DNA of 64,000 bases from Selaginella moellendorffii (Eukaryota > Streptophyta > Lycopodiopsida > Selaginellales > Selaginellaceae), in NCBI RefSeq assembly GCF_000143415.4, contig NW_003314315.1, positions 926,400 through 990,399 of the forward strand, read 5' to 3'. The notes below the pieces were generated by a model that was not told where the DNA came from, did not search any database, and worked only from the letters and a program-made list of their open reading frames with translations. The translations under genes and the position numbers were made by a program. Of the stretch, positions 63,324-64,000 are shown piece by piece; positions within the stretch are counted from its first letter, which is position 1; each line of letters begins with the position of its first letter.

Positions 63324-64000
63324 ATGCAAGTGCACAATGTGGAGGAGATTCTTGCAAATCTATCGAGCACTTGCGATCTACTGGAGGGAAAGGTCCTCCA
63401 CTTTCAGATCGAGAGAAGCCCGCATTGCCATGACAGATTGGTGGCCAACTTTCTTGTCCAAATGTACGGCAGATGCGGTAGCCTCGAAGACGCTCGGAAA
63501 GTTTTTGACACCCTTAGCAATCCCAACGTTTTCTCCTGGACAATGCTCATCAAAGCATATGCCCAAAACGGGCATCTTGAAGGTGCACGAAGCATATTTG
63601 ATGCGATGCCTATCCGAGATCTTGTCGCATGGAACACCATGATAAAACTTTATACAGACAATTTTCGTTTGGATTCGGCTAGAACAATGTTCAACCTTAT
63701 GCCGCAAAGGGACGTTGTCTCCTGGAACTCCATGATCAAAGCAAATGCCCAATCCGGACATGTGGATAAGGCTAAAGATGTATTTGATTCCATGCCGGAA
63801 CACAATTTGATCTCGTGGAACTCGGTTCTCGCCACACTTGCTCAAGCTGGAAGAGAAGAAGCAGCGCAGGATGTGTTTGATCAAATGCAACTTCACGACC
63901 TAGTCTCGTGGACTGCGCTGCTCGTCGCATATACTCAAGCCGGGAATCTCCTTGTCGCAAAGTCAACGTTTGATAAAACGCCAGAACAAAACACAGTCTC
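63324..64000 (+). CDS. pentatricopeptide repeat protein, 5' part, runs off window
   Basis: The frame from ATG 63324 is open to the window edge (225 codons seen), and an in-frame TGA at 63315 supports this start. It encodes consecutive PPR units: VQMYGRCGSLEDARKVFDTL, VFSWTMLIKAYAQNGHLEGA, LVAWNTMIKLY, VVSWNSMIKANAQSG and LVSWTALLVAYTQAGN. Most units are short S-type repeats of 31 residues (MPxRDxVSWNxMI), so this is a PLS-class or S-rich protein. The N-terminus has no obvious organelle targeting signal, so an upstream exon or start cannot be excluded. The 3' end, including any E or DYW domain, is outside the window. Confidence 0.92.
   Translation, partial: MQVHNVEEILANLSSTCDLLEGKVLHFQIERSPHCHDRLVANFLVQMYGRCGSLEDARKVFDTLSNPNVFSWTMLIKAYAQNGHLEGARSIFDAMPIRDLVAWNTMIKLYTDNFRLDSARTMFNLMPQRDVVSWNSMIKANAQSGHVDKAKDVFDSMPEHNLISWNSVLATLAQAGREEAAQDVFDQMQLHDLVSWTALLVAYTQAGNLLVAKSTFDKTPEQNTV

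Noticed and set aside
1-64000. CRISPR array, prokaryotic operon or phage features
   Set aside because: All clear genes are plant-type with GT-AG introns; no regularly spaced direct repeats with unique spacers were seen.

Overview
This window looks like nuclear DNA of a land plant, most likely a lycophyte of the Selaginella type. I infer this from plant-specific families (DET2-like steroid reductase, double B-box protein, RTNLB reticulon, fasciclin-like arabinogalactan protein, SHL/EBS-type BAH-PHD reader, isocitrate lyase ending in SKL), very short GT-AG introns (about 45-180 bp), large intronless PPR genes, and genes packed tens of bases apart. The species itself is inference.

Layout. Bases 1-11.9 kb are AT-rich and repeat-laden: a degenerate OTU-protease copy, a relic of a phosphoglucosamine-mutase-like gene, and decayed PIF/Harbinger, Ty3/gypsy and LTR-type elements, diverged tandem repeats and a long foldback. 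From 12 kb genes begin: an intact OTU protease, a very large acidic protein of unknown function, then, after an AT-rich gap with TA microsatellites, DET2, a reticulon (minus strand) and a U-box/ARM ubiquitin ligase. Bases 25.2-29.8 kb hold gene relics (LRR receptor kinase exons, a tRNA-Met-like element, a truncated 2-oxoglutarate oxygenase). From 29.8 to 49.2 kb lie a BBX protein, UEV1, a short-chain dehydrogenase, SHL, a TPR-SET protein, a Dof-like zinc-finger protein, two PPR proteins, isocitrate lyase and an RRP7-like protein, with a tandem duplication at 42.3-43.1 kb. From 50.8 to 60 kb come a DUF1645-like protein, an FLA, another PPR, RPN12 and a tight plus-strand run mS33 - bS21m - small unknown protein, then a charged unknown protein. 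The right edge cuts a fourth PPR gene.

The genes do not form one pathway. Themes are ubiquitin/proteasome (OTU protease, PUB-ARM, UEV1, RPN12), organelle gene expression (four PPRs, mS33, bS21m), chromatin and transcription (SHL, TPR-SET, BBX, Dof-like), and metabolism (DET2, isocitrate lyase, SDR). The most notable arrangement is at 55.7-58.6 kb: RPN12 and mS33 start codons lie 46 bp apart around paired telo-boxes, and mS33, bS21m and a third gene follow head-to-tail with only 53 and 94 bp between coding regions. Exon boundaries were worked out by hand from splice signals, frame and family similarity, without transcript data.
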